A stretch of 64,000 nucleotides of DNA from an uncultured Spirochaetales bacterium (GTDB lineage: Bacteria; Spirochaetota; Spirochaetia; Sphaerochaetales; Sphaerochaetaceae). The notes under the pieces were generated by a model. The model ran no database searches and was not told the origin of the DNA. It saw nothing but the letters and a program-made list of their open reading frames with translations. Each line of letters begins with the position of its first letter. The stretch's first letter is position 1. Location of the stretch: NCBI GenBank assembly GCA_944392695.1, contig CALXXN010000001.1:186001-250000 (forward strand), given 5' to 3'. The translations under genes were made by a program, and so were the position numbers. Below, in pieces: positions 1 through 8,090 of the stretch.

Positions 1-1
1 G

Positions 2-1618
2 GAAGAGAGCGTGCTCTCAGAGGCGCTGGATGAACTCGACATCGATGACGCCCCGCCTCCTTCCATTGACGAGATTTACGACGATGAGGCCCCCTCGATC
101 ATGCCTGACGACGAGACCGAGTACGACAGGAGCGATGATGATGACAAGGCAAGGATGCTCGAGCGCATCTATGACCAGGAGCCAATCAGCATGGTTGAGG
201 AGGAGCCTTCAGCCAGCCGGCAGAGGAGTTCCAGTGACCTTGCAGGGCTCTATGAACTTCCAGAGGAGATGAAGGACGAGGAGGTCAGCGAAGAACTGGA
301 TGATGTCGACGCAGAAGACCTTTTCAGCCCTTCTGACGAGGCTGTCGTCCATGATGACGAAGAGGACGATGGTATGGATTATCTCCTTGATGTCGAGGAG
401 GAGGCTGACGAGGTCCCTGATGATGACTTGGATGACCTGTTCGCTGATGACGACGCCATACCTGTCGATGAAGACGATGAGGATTATCAAGAAGGTCATG
501 ATGAGATTGATGGCTACTGCTATGATGTCAATTCAGGCCGTACTGTGGATGATCCTGGGCAACTTTACCTCTTCGACGAGGAAGGTGGCCCTGCAAATGC
601 CTACGATGAAGACCAGCTGCTTGACATGCAGGAAGATGACACCTCATTGCTGGAGGCGGAAGATGGGGCCTCTCCTCATCAGAACATGATGGTTGAAGCT
701 GATGAGGAGGAAGAGGCGGATGAGGAGGAGCTTTCCCCTGTGCCATCTGACGATGAGGATTCCCCCTTCGATCCAGCTGCAGCCGAAGCCGAGGAGGAGT
801 CCCTGCCTCCAGAAGAAAGCGAAGAAGCCCAGGAAGCCGAGGATGAGGATGCTGAACTGGTCAATGAGCTGGATGCATATCTTGCAAGTGGAGATGAGGA
901 CCTCATCAGTGAGGATGAGGCTTCCTATGCCCCAGAGGCTTCCTGGTCAGAATCCGATACTGCTCCTGAACCAGAGGCTGTCGCTGAACCAGAGGCTGTC
1001 GCTGAACCAGAAGCTGCCGCTGAACCAGAAGCTGCCGCTGAACCAGGGGCTGTCGCTGAACCAGGGGCTGTCGCCGAACCAGAGGCTGTCGCCGAACCAG
1101 AGGCTGTCGCCGAACCAGGGGCTTGCGCTGAACCAGAAGCTGTCGAAGAATCAGAAGCTGTCGAAGAATCAGGAACCAAAGACGAAGGACCTGTCAGTTA
1201 CACAGGACTTGCAGGTAAGATCCTGGATTCTCTTGAGGACCGGTCTTTCTTCTTACGTTTCCTCCGTTCCATGGATAGTGCCACGCTTTCAGGATTCGAA
1301 CTCGCATTGCAGCGCAGCATGGACTCTGCGGCTGCGGACGGACATGACAAGATGATGACAGCTGCCGGGGCCGGACTTTCAATAGTCGTCACACATACCT
1401 CGCGGCTTGATCCCGTAAGGAAGAGTGAGCTGTGTAACAAGGCTGGTGCCCAGATGTATGCCAGGGGTGCCAAGGAATGGACGATCATGTTGCTTTCCTT
1501 TACTGACGATGGCCGCTTGGCCTTCAGCTGGCAGCGTCAAATCGACCAGTCCTCATTCAGTGCCGTTGATTGGAAAATCGTCAGGATCATGGGTGAAGAT
1601 ATCAAGAGGAGGACCTGA
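2..1618 (+). CDS. Acidic low-complexity protein with (AEPEAV)n repeats, 5' partial
   Basis: The reading frame is open from base 2, so the gene probably begins outside the window; GTG at 11 is the first possible start inside it. About 390 residues are Asp/Glu-rich and disordered. They end in a run of six-residue AEPEAV-type repeats, encoded by 18-bp DNA units at about 963-1170. A folded C-terminal domain of roughly 130 residues follows, starting near GLAGKILDSLEDRSFFLRFL. It carries no motif I recognise and no membrane segment. The stop overlaps the ATG of the next gene by one base, which suggests co-transcription. Function unknown. An acidic tail of this kind could be a scaffold or partner-binding region, but that is a guess. 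Confidence 0.6.
   Translation, partial: EESVLSEALDELDIDDAPPPSIDEIYDDEAPSIMPDDETEYDRSDDDDKARMLERIYDQEPISMVEEEPSASRQRSSSDLAGLYELPEEMKDEEVSEELDDVDAEDLFSPSDEAVVHDDEEDDGMDYLLDVEEEADEVPDDDLDDLFADDDAIPVDEDDEDYQEGHDEIDGYCYDVNSGRTVDDPGQLYLFDEEGGPANAYDEDQLLDMQEDDTSLLEAEDGASPHQNMMVEADEEEEADEEELSPVPSDDEDSPFDPAAAEAEEESLPPEESEEAQEAEDEDAELVNELDAYLASGDEDLISEDEASYAPEASWSESDTAPEPEAVAEPEAVAEPEAAAEPEAAAEPGAVAEPGAVAEPEAVAEPEAVAEPGACAEPEAVEESEAVEESGTKDEGPVSYTGLAGKILDSLEDRSFFLRFLRSMDSATLSGFELALQRSMDSAAADGHDKMMTAAGAGLSIVVTHTSRLDPVRKSELCNKAGAQMYARGAKEWTIMLLSFTDDGRLAFSWQRQIDQSSFSAVDWKIVRIMGEDIKRRT
963..1170 (+). repeat. 18-bp tandem repeat, about 11 units
   Basis: In-frame tandem 18-bp units of the type GCTGAACCAGAGGCTGTC encode A-E-P-E-A-V variants. 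Neighbouring units come in identical doublets: two with GAG/GTC, two with GAA/GCC, two with GGG/GTC, two with GCC-initial GAG/GTC. The pattern suggests recent stepwise duplication. The period keeps the reading frame, so copy number could vary without breaking the protein. Confidence 0.9.
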
Positions 1619-2364
1619 TGGAGCGTGGTGAGCTGCTCTTCAAGCTGGCCTATGAGGCTTCTGACCTTGTGCGAGGCCTCCATGCTGATGGCATCGTCAA
1701 GAAAGCCGTCAATGACTTTGTCACTTCTGCGGACAAGACGGTGGAGGTCTGGATCCGGGAGAGGATAAACGCGCTCTTCCCTGATGACGCCATACTTGGT
1801 GAGGAGGAAGGCCTGGCTGCTGGGCAGGACGGCTGGTTATGGGTTGTCGATCCGATAGATGGAACAGTCAACTTCATGAACGGTTTCCCCCTCTATTCGG
1901 TGTCGATAGCGCTCTACAAGGATGGTGTGTGCCTGGCTGGGGCTGTCTCAAACCCCTTCTTCAACGAACATTTCACCGCAGTGAAGGGGGAGGGTGCTTT
2001 CCTGAATGGGAAAAAGATCACAGCCTCGCAGCTGCCTCTTGAAGCCTCGCTGGCCCTCGTCGTGCCACCACATCGCTTCCATGATTCCCTTGAACGTTTC
2101 TGGGAGGATGAGAGGCGGATCTACGACCTCGTCAGTGATACACGCTCGATAGGCTCAGCCGCATTGAGCCTGTGCTATACAGCCTGTGGACGTTGCTCGC
2201 TCTACTATGAGTGGTATCTTCACATTTATGACATAGCTGCAGGCTGCCTGATCGCCCAGGAAGCTGGTGTCGATGTCATCCTCAGCCAGGAAGGCGGCTT
2301 GTACAAGGTGCTCGCTGTCAGTGCGATACATTCACAGAAGACCAGGAAGGAGGTCTCATTATGA
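1618..2364 (+). CDS. Inositol monophosphatase family protein
   Basis: A 248-residue member of the Mg2+-dependent inositol monophosphatase/FBPase superfamily, which hydrolyses phosphate monoesters such as inositol-1-phosphate or 3'-phosphoadenosine 5'-phosphate. Visible motifs are the metal-ligand GEEEG (about residue 61), WVVDPIDGTVNF (about residue 76), and YDIAAG near residue 203, where the family usually has WDIAAG; the metal-binding Asp is kept. Length is slightly short for the family (about 260). The ATG overlaps the upstream stop (TGATG), and the gene overlaps the next one by 4 bp, so it sits in a tight operon. The exact substrate cannot be told from sequence. Confidence 0.88.
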   Translation: MERGELLFKLAYEASDLVRGLHADGIVKKAVNDFVTSADKTVEVWIRERINALFPDDAILGEEEGLAAGQDGWLWVVDPIDGTVNFMNGFPLYSVSIALYKDGVCLAGAVSNPFFNEHFTAVKGEGAFLNGKKITASQLPLEASLALVVPPHRFHDSLERFWEDERRIYDLVSDTRSIGSAALSLCYTACGRCSLYYEWYLHIYDIAAGCLIAQEAGVDVILSQEGGLYKVLAVSAIHSQKTRKEVSL

Positions 2365-3014
2365 TCAAGGCCGTACTTTTCGACCTCGATGGCACACTCC
2401 TCGATACATCAGAAGGCATATTCCATACAGCCAACTACACGATGTCCGCCTTAGGCATGGAACCTTGCTGGGATGAGGCGCAATTGCGCAAGTTCGTTGG
2501 TCCTCCATTGAAGGACTGCTTCAGGATCACCTATGGTGTGCAGGACGAGGCTGTGCTTGAACGCTGTGTCGCTGTCTATCGTGCTGAGTACGAGAAGGTC
2601 GGCATGCACCTGTGCCGTATCTATGATGGGATCATGGAGACGATAGAGGCCTTGCATGAGCGTGGGCTCAAAGTAGGCGTGTGCACCTTGAAGTACGAGC
2701 GCCTTGCCAGGATGATTTTCGATGAGAAGGGCATCACAGGGCTTTTCGACACGATCCGGGGAACTGATGAGGCTGGCAAGGTCACCAAGGCTGAATCGAT
2801 AAAGAGGGCCTGTGCGGACCTCTCGGTCCAACCTGCAGGAGTCCTGATGGTTGGTGATACGATGAACGACCTTCTTGGTGCGGCAGAAGCTGGTACCAGC
2901 TTCGCTGCAGCCACCTGGGGTTTTGGCTTCACAAAAGACTTCAAGTCGGATGACTGCCATGTCATCGGCAGTCCATCAAGCATACTTTCCATCATCGAGG
3001 AGGAAGAGAGATGA
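2361..3014 (+). CDS. HAD-superfamily phosphatase, PpaX/Gph-like
   Basis: A 217-residue HAD subfamily IA hydrolase. Motif I is FDLDGTLLDT at the N terminus, with nucleophile Asp and acid/base Asp. Motif II is the Thr in VGVCTLK, the Lys lies in the KVTKAES region, and motif IV is GDTMNDLLGA. A helical cap follows motif I. This is the family of phosphoglycolate phosphatase and pyrophosphatase PpaX. It overlaps the upstream IMPase gene (ATGA) and the downstream ridA gene by 4 bp each, so the three are probably translationally coupled. The substrate is not determined; a metabolite-damage or phosphate-recycling role would fit RidA next door. Confidence 0.85.
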   Translation: MIKAVLFDLDGTLLDTSEGIFHTANYTMSALGMEPCWDEAQLRKFVGPPLKDCFRITYGVQDEAVLERCVAVYRAEYEKVGMHLCRIYDGIMETIEALHERGLKVGVCTLKYERLARMIFDEKGITGLFDTIRGTDEAGKVTKAESIKRACADLSVQPAGVLMVGDTMNDLLGAAEAGTSFAAATWGFGFTKDFKSDDCHVIGSPSSILSIIEEEER

Positions 3015-3397
3015 GCATCAAGCGGATCCAGACAGACAAGGCCCCTGCGGCCATCGGACCTTATTCACAGGCAGTCGACTGTGGGAACATCGTGTTCTGC
3101 TCAGGGCAGATCCCTGTCGACCCGGCCACAGGTGCTATCGCAGGAGATGACGCTCCAAGCCAGGCACGCCAGTGTTTCAAGAACATAGCTGCCGTTCTCA
3201 AAGAGGCTGGACTGGCACTTGACTCTGTCGTCAAGGCGACTGTCTTCCTTGCTGACATGAACGACTTCGCCTCTGTCAATGAGGTCTATGCCGAGGCCTT
3301 CTCCTCATGCCCTGTGCTCCCTGCACGTTCAGCCGTACAGGTCGCCAGGCTTCCCAAGGATGTGAAGGTCGAAATCGAGGTCATCGCCATCAGGTGA
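3011..3397 (+). CDS. ridA: RidA family 2-iminobutanoate/2-iminopropanoate deaminase
   Basis: A 128-residue RidA/YjgF/UK114 protein of standard length. RidA hydrolyses reactive enamine/imine intermediates released by PLP enzymes. Family landmarks are the start KRIQTDKAPAAIGPYSQAV, the CSGQIPVDPATG loop, the catalytic Arg in PARSAVQV, and the closing KVEIEVIAI. It is last in the IMPase-HAD-RidA run and overlaps its upstream neighbour by 4 bp. Its 3' end overlaps the convergent YbaK-type gene by 8 bp. With a full isoleucine/valine operon elsewhere in the window, protection of branched-chain synthesis from 2-aminoacrylate is a reasonable inferred role. Confidence 0.93.
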   Translation: MSIKRIQTDKAPAAIGPYSQAVDCGNIVFCSGQIPVDPATGAIAGDDAPSQARQCFKNIAAVLKEAGLALDSVVKATVFLADMNDFASVNEVYAEAFSSCPVLPARSAVQVARLPKDVKVEIEVIAIR

Positions 3398-3863
3398 ATG
3401 AGGCGTAGGACGCATCTGCAGCCCTGACCAGGTCGTCAGGGCTGAGGCAGAGCTGCACACCACGCAGACCTGCCGAGACATAGACCTGGTCCTCGAGCTG
3501 GGCCAGCTCCTCCACGTACGTCGTATAACGATGGATCATCCCAAGGGGCGAGCAACCACCTCGTATGTAACCGGTCTTCGCCTGCAGCTGTGAAAGTGGC
3601 AGGAGTTCCAAGGCCTTCTCACCTGTCAGCGCCCTTGCCTTCTTGAGGGAGATGTCGAAGAGGGCGGGTGTGACGAAGACATACAGTTGTCCAGACGATC
3701 CAGTCATGACTATGGTCTTGTATACCCTTTCGGGGTCGAGCCCTGCTGACTGTGCCGCATGTATGGCATCAAGATGCTCCTCGTCGACCTCGTAGGTGGT
3801 GCATGAGTAAGGGATGCCCATGCTGTCGAGGAGCCTCATCGCATTTGTTTTCTTGATCATCAT
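3390..3863 (-). CDS. ybaK: YbaK/EbsC family Cys-tRNA(Pro)/Cys-tRNA(Cys) deacylase
   Basis: About 157 residues from tandem ATG codons at 3863/3860, the usual family length. A longer in-frame extension upstream looks non-coding and overlaps the promoter of the divergent export gene, so I reject it. The protein starts MMIKKTNAMRLLDSMGIPY and contains the family's VYKTIVMTG strand, the Lys-rich LKKARALTGEK segment, and GYIRGGCSPLGM, the signature of YbaK deacylases. These trans-editing enzymes remove Cys mischarged on tRNA-Pro. The gene overlaps ridA tail-to-tail by 8 bp. Confidence 0.9.
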   Translation of the reverse strand: MMIKKTNAMRLLDSMGIPYSCTTYEVDEEHLDAIHAAQSAGLDPERVYKTIVMTGSSGQLYVFVTPALFDISLKKARALTGEKALELLPLSQLQAKTGYIRGGCSPLGMIHRYTTYVEELAQLEDQVYVSAGLRGVQLCLSPDDLVRAADASYASFT

Positions 3864-3908
3864 CCCCAAACATAATCCAGCATGCCTCTGGCATGGAAGG
3901 CCATGACA

Positions 3909-3938
3909 TGGACAAAAGCCATATCCTTGGGCTAAGCT
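3909..3938 (+). promoter_or_regulatory. Candidate promoter for the polysaccharide export genes
   Basis: TGGACA at 3909-3914, an 18-bp spacer, then TAAGCT at 3933-3938. The sequence GCTAAGCTCC around the -10 also occurs in the candidate pyr promoter at 7953-7962, with the same 18-bp spacing there. Transcription would start at or just after the ATG at 3943. That makes the mRNA leaderless or favours the downstream GTG start at 3982. Confidence 0.4.
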
Positions 3939-3942
3939 CCTT

Positions 3943-5541
3943 ATGAAAAGGCATCTCAACAATACACAGGACTCGAGTACAGTGATCAGGAAAACACTAA
4001 GCATTCTGGTTGCCTTGTTGTTGGTCAGCCTGCCGCTGATTGCGGACAACCAGGTTGTGACAAGCAGCAGGGCGGAGGCCCTGGACAGCACCACGACATC
4101 AGTGGGGCAGTCCTGGCAGGGCTTCCAGGAGCAGCTGGGCTGGACAACGCCCCAGACGATTGACCTGGACTACTTGCAGATGGTCCGCACCAGCGCTGCC
4201 ATCGGTGATGCGTCTTATCCAGTGACTGTCGGCGACATCTATACCCTTTCTTATTTCTACAACAACAGCGTGGTCGAAGTGCCAGTCATGGTCACTCATT
4301 CACCAACGCTGTCAATCCCGAATATCGGCATTTTCAATGTCGGTAACCGCACCTACCTGGACCTCAAGGAGGAGGTGGAGGCTGCTGTCACGGCCCTCTA
4401 TCCTTACTCCAATCCGACGTTGACAATCACCAACACGGGAGTCTTCGCGGTATCGGTGTCTGGTCTTTCAACGACCAGCACCAGGGTTGACGCCTGGGGG
4501 CTCAGCCGGCTCTCAGACTTCTCCAGCTATGCAGGGGAGATGGCGTCGACACGTGATGTGACCGTGATTGGTGCGGATGGCAGCCAGGCCAATTACGACC
4601 TTTATGCCGCCCGCAGGGAAGGGGACCTGTCCCAGGATCCCTTGCTCCGCCCAGGTGACCAGGTCGTTTTCAATAAGCGTGGCACCACAGTCATGATTTC
4701 AGGCAGCATCCAGCGTCCAGGAACCTACCAGGTCCTGGAGGATGAGGACCTAGGCGACCTCGTCAGCCGCTATGCGCTTGGCTTCACAAGCGCGGCACGC
4801 ACTGATGACATCATAGTCACCCGCCGCAGTGGCACCAGCTACATCGAGCTCCATCCATCTGCCGATGAGATGGCTGGCTTCACGCTCCAGGATGGTGACA
4901 TGGTCACTGTCAACAGCCTCAGCATCCCTGTTGGTTCTGTGACGATTGAAGGTGCGCTTGTTTCAACTGATACCTCGAACGGCAACACGGTGCTCGGCCA
5001 GGTCAGCTCACAGTATTTCTACCGCTTCGCAGTCGGAGACACGGTCGAGACCATGTTGAGGGACATGAGCCAGTACTTCTCCGCCTCTTCCGATCTTGAC
5101 GGTTGTTATCTGACGCGCGATGGTGCCAGTTACCCACTGTCCTTCCGGGAGATCCTCTACGGTGACGACCCTGCCGGCGACATGCTGTTGCAAAGTGGTG
5201 ACCGTTTCACGATCCCCTTCTCCAACCAGGTGGTCACAGTCAATGGCGCCGTCAACAATCCAGGCACTTATGCCTATGTGCCAGGCAAGGATGTGAGCTA
5301 CTATGTCAACCTCGCAGGTGGCCTTGCCGATGATGCGAAGGGCTTGGACAAGTACACGCTCTACAACAGTTATGGGCAGAAGATCGCTGATGACAGCCCG
5401 ATCACCGCGGAGACGACTGTCGAGCTGGACAGGAGCACCTTCGAACGTGACCTTGGCATCGCGATATCTGTCATAGGTGGCGTCAGCACGATTGCCACAA
5501 TCGTTTCGACTATCGTTGGCATCGTCAACGCGGTCAACTGA
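3943..5541 (+). CDS. SLBB-domain polysaccharide export protein
   Basis: A 532-residue exported protein of the polysaccharide export (Wza-like) family. An N-terminal signal sequence (about residues 15-35, IRKTLSILVALLLVSLPLIA) is followed by a polysaccharide-export domain with PVTVGDIYTLSYF. Several SLBB repeats follow (ISGSIQRPGTYQVLEDEDL, VNGAVNNPGTYAYVPG). A hydrophobic C-terminal segment (AISVIGGVSTIATIVSTIVG) may anchor it in the outer membrane. The start is uncertain: ATG 3943 has no Shine-Dalgarno, while GTG 3982 gives a cleaner signal peptide. It lies 12 bp upstream of the tyrosine kinase gene, the usual partner for capsule or exopolysaccharide export. Confidence 0.85.
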   Translation: MKRHLNNTQDSSTVIRKTLSILVALLLVSLPLIADNQVVTSSRAEALDSTTTSVGQSWQGFQEQLGWTTPQTIDLDYLQMVRTSAAIGDASYPVTVGDIYTLSYFYNNSVVEVPVMVTHSPTLSIPNIGIFNVGNRTYLDLKEEVEAAVTALYPYSNPTLTITNTGVFAVSVSGLSTTSTRVDAWGLSRLSDFSSYAGEMASTRDVTVIGADGSQANYDLYAARREGDLSQDPLLRPGDQVVFNKRGTTVMISGSIQRPGTYQVLEDEDLGDLVSRYALGFTSAARTDDIIVTRRSGTSYIELHPSADEMAGFTLQDGDMVTVNSLSIPVGSVTIEGALVSTDTSNGNTVLGQVSSQYFYRFAVGDTVETMLRDMSQYFSASSDLDGCYLTRDGASYPLSFREILYGDDPAGDMLLQSGDRFTIPFSNQVVTVNGAVNNPGTYAYVPGKDVSYYVNLAGGLADDAKGLDKYTLYNSYGQKIADDSPITAETTVELDRSTFERDLGIAISVIGGVSTIATIVSTIVGIVNAVN

Positions 5542-5553
5542 TAGGAGGACGTC

Positions 5554-7893
5554 ATGGAAAACTCAACCTATACGAACCGCAAGGACGAGGAAGTCGAGAT
5601 CTCTCTGTACGATATCTGCGCATCCATCTTCAGGAAGAAGCTGATGATCGTGCTGATTGTCGTGGTCGCTGTCGCCCTGGCATTCGTTTATCTCAAGTTC
5701 TGCAACCCTGTCTATGAATCGACCGTCACGATGATGGTCTCACCCCTGTCTGGTGGCTCCAATTCAAGTGACCTCACCAGCCTTTTGAGCGGGTCGTTCT
5801 CCGGAGATGCGGCCATTGAGACAGAACTCGCCCTCCTGCAGAGCCGTAGGACTGTCGATGATGCGCTCTCCTCACTGGACCTGTCGAAGTACACGGATCC
5901 TGATGGCATACCCTACGACCAGAGGGAGGTCCCCCTCTCAGCCGCCGGCATACTCGCTGGCGACATGATCAGTGTGAGCGCTGTCACTGACACGAACATC
6001 GTCGAGGTCTCTGTGAGGGATACGAACGCCCAGTTCGCCGCGGACTTCGCCAATGCCTTGGCAGAGGCATTCAACAATGTCCTGACAAGTTTCGCCCGGA
6101 GCGGGACGAATGCTTCGATTGATTTCGTAAACAGCCAGCTTCCCGTCGTACAGGAGCAGGCTGCTGAAGCGGCCAGGGCCCTTGCTGACTTCCAGAGGGA
6201 GAACAATGTGCTCCAGGCGACCCAGGAGAGCCAGGTCTCCCTGGTCCGCTACAACTACCTTGTCAACCGCAGGGCCCCCTTGGTCCTGGAGGAAGGGGAG
6301 GCTGACGCCATCCTCGCGGTTTCCACGTTGACACCAGGCTATGATGAGCTCATGGCCCGCAGTGACATGCAGGCCCTGCTCACAGAGCTCCGCAAGGTGG
6401 AGGAGGAGATCCTCAGCTACGACCTGATGACGGTGTCGACAGCCGCAGTCAGCGCTTCTGCGCAGGACATCCTTACAGAGACCCAGCAGAGCCGTTATTT
6501 CACGCTTTCCTCAAGACGTCAGACGATCGAACGCCAGATGAACGACCTGGTCGTATCGCTCTTGTCTGGAACCACCCGCCAGGATGCAAGCCTCTATGCT
6601 TCCACAGTCGTGCAGAAGGCTACATCAGCGCTTGAGCTCTCCTTGATTGACGAGCTGGCGGCTGCTGAGGATGAAGCCCTGTCATCCGTCCCCCAGCTGG
6701 AGATGGAGCTTGCCGTCCTCCGCAGTGATGTCGAGGTATACCAGACAATGGTCGTCTCCCTGATGACGATGAGCCAGGAAGCCCAGCTCAGGGCAGCGGC
6801 TGTTGATGACAATGTCACCTTGATTGATGAGGCCCTGGTGCCTGAGCTCCCTGTCAGCCCGAACAAGGTGATGGTCCTGGCTGTCGCCTTCGTCCTGGGT
6901 GCCTTCATCGGCTGTGGCATCGCCTTGCTCCTGGAGTTGAATGACAAGTCAATCTTCTCGACGGATGACCTCCGCAAGGCCCTGCCTCCAGATGTGCCAT
7001 TCCTTGGCTGGTTGCCTATGCTGAGGTCTGAGAAGCGCAACCGCTACGTCAAGAGCGTTGTCTACAACAACACGAACAGCTTCGAGAGTGAGAAATACAA
7101 GCTGCTTGCCAGCAACATCATCTTCGGACGCAAGGAGCAGAACAGGGTGATCACAGTCTGTTCCACGGACAAGAACGAAGGCAAGACCAGCGTCATGGCC
7201 AACGTCGCCCTTGCACTGACACAGAATGGCTACCGGGTCCTCCTTGTCGATGGGGATTTGAGGATGCCAAGCTGTGAGCAGTTCTTCAACCTGGAACACC
7301 AGGAGAGGGGTCTTGTCGATGTCGTCATGGATGGAGAGGACCTGGACAACTGCCTGATCCAGCCGATCAGCGATGTTGATTCCCTCAACCTCCTTCCCTG
7401 TGGCACGCGGCCTGCCGTCCCATCCCTGGTCTTCTCATCAGACAACTTCGCCCCGATGATGGCAGCCCTGAAGAGGCGCTATGACATCATACTCTTCGAC
7501 GCACCTCCTCTTGAGTATGCTTCAGAGCTGTTGGCACTGACCAAGTACGCACCAGAGGTCCTGATTGTCACAAGGGCAGGGATTTCGAACAAGTTCGTGC
7601 TGGAGGAGCTGATCCAGAGCTTCAAGAACACTGGTGCCCAGATCATCGGCGCCTGTCTGAATGCCGTCATCGCGACACATGGTTCTGGCCGTGGTGGTAC
7701 AGGTTACAGTTACTACACAGGTACGAAGGGCGCCATGGATTCCGTAATCAAGCGCATACCTTGGTACAGTTCCCGCAAGATGTACTACAGGAGACGTTAC
7801 AAGAGGGATTCCCGCTATCGCGACACAAAGCGCAAGGGTACGATGCGCAAGGTCCGTCCTACGCACCCATACAAGCCTGAAATGGACATCTGA
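5554..7893 (+). CDS. Wzc-like bacterial tyrosine kinase / chain-length regulator
   Basis: A 779-residue polysaccharide co-polymerase fused to a BY-kinase. Residues about 15-60 hold the Wzz-type N terminus with the first membrane helix (LMIVLIVVVAVALAFVYL). A long coiled-coil periplasmic region follows, then a second helix near residue 450 (VMVLAVAFVLGAFIGCGIAL). The cytoplasmic kinase has Walker A STDKNEGKTS, Walker A' VLLVDGDLRMPS and Walker B IILFDAPP. The tail is rich in Tyr and Arg (YSYYTG, KMYYRRRYKRD), as expected of the autophosphorylated tail of Wzc. Good Shine-Dalgarno TAGGAGG. It forms a two-gene unit with the export protein and no glycosyltransferase cluster is attached. Confidence 0.9.
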   Translation: MENSTYTNRKDEEVEISLYDICASIFRKKLMIVLIVVVAVALAFVYLKFCNPVYESTVTMMVSPLSGGSNSSDLTSLLSGSFSGDAAIETELALLQSRRTVDDALSSLDLSKYTDPDGIPYDQREVPLSAAGILAGDMISVSAVTDTNIVEVSVRDTNAQFAADFANALAEAFNNVLTSFARSGTNASIDFVNSQLPVVQEQAAEAARALADFQRENNVLQATQESQVSLVRYNYLVNRRAPLVLEEGEADAILAVSTLTPGYDELMARSDMQALLTELRKVEEEILSYDLMTVSTAAVSASAQDILTETQQSRYFTLSSRRQTIERQMNDLVVSLLSGTTRQDASLYASTVVQKATSALELSLIDELAAAEDEALSSVPQLEMELAVLRSDVEVYQTMVVSLMTMSQEAQLRAAAVDDNVTLIDEALVPELPVSPNKVMVLAVAFVLGAFIGCGIALLLELNDKSIFSTDDLRKALPPDVPFLGWLPMLRSEKRNRYVKSVVYNNTNSFESEKYKLLASNIIFGRKEQNRVITVCSTDKNEGKTSVMANVALALTQNGYRVLLVDGDLRMPSCEQFFNLEHQERGLVDVVMDGEDLDNCLIQPISDVDSLNLLPCGTRPAVPSLVFSSDNFAPMMAALKRRYDIILFDAPPLEYASELLALTKYAPEVLIVTRAGISNKFVLEELIQSFKNTGAQIIGACLNAVIATHGSGRGGTGYSYYTGTKGAMDSVIKRIPWYSSRKMYYRRRYKRDSRYRDTKRKGTMRKVRPTHPYKPEMDI

Positions 7894-7898
7894 CATGC

Positions 7899-7924
7899 AG
7901 GAGGGCCTGGAGACAGGCCCTCCT
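7899..7924 (+). terminator. Terminator-like hairpin after the Wzc-like gene
   Basis: An 11-bp perfect stem (AGGAGGGCCTG paired with CAGGCCCTCCT) closes a GAGA tetraloop six bases after the stop codon. It lacks a clear U-tract on the plus strand, so it may act as a 3' stabiliser or a Rho-assisted terminator rather than a strong intrinsic one. Confidence 0.6.
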
Positions 7925-7930
7925 CCCATC

Positions 7931-7960
7931 TTGAAAGTTGATGTGCTTTTCTGCTAAGCT
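7931..7960 (+). promoter_or_regulatory. Candidate pyr operon promoter
   Basis: TTGAAA at 7931-7936, an 18-bp spacer, then an extended -10 TGC-TAAGCT ending at 7960. It lies just after the upstream hairpin and just before the leader ORF. Predicted initiation is near 7967, within or just after a CCCC run, immediately before the leader's Shine-Dalgarno GAGGAG. Confidence 0.5.
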
Positions 7961-7980
7961 CCCCGCCGAGGAGACAGGGC

Positions 7981-8052
7981 ATGGATAGACTCAGGTATGA
8001 CGGAAAGCTTAAGCGCCATGACAACTGTTTCCATTTGATGAAAATAAGATGA
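7981..8052 (+). CDS. Candidate pyr operon leader peptide (pyrL-like), 23 aa
   Basis: A 23-codon ORF, M-D-R-L-R-Y-D-G-K-L-K-R-H-D-N-C-F-H-L-M-K-I-R, preceded by GAGGAG with a 7-base spacer to the ATG. Its TGA stop (8050-8052) overlaps the first base of the terminator stem that precedes pyrB. In enterobacterial pyrBI control, a ribosome translating the leader close behind RNA polymerase prevents the attenuator hairpin forming when UTP is low. The geometry here matches that scheme. The peptide sequence itself resembles nothing I know. The role is inferred from position. Confidence 0.55.
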   Translation: MDRLRYDGKLKRHDNCFHLMKIR

Positions 8053-8076
8053 ATCCCTCCACAGGGATTTTTTTTT
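8052..8076 (+). terminator. Attenuator (intrinsic terminator) before pyrB
   Basis: AATCCCT (8052-8058), loop CCAC, AGGGATT (8063-8069), followed by a run of nine T from 8068. This is a complete intrinsic terminator sitting between the promoter and the pyrB Shine-Dalgarno (GGAGG at 8081-8085). A terminator in this position only makes sense as a regulated attenuator for the pyr operon. Confidence 0.8.
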
Positions 8077-8090
8077 GCTTGGAGGCCAAC

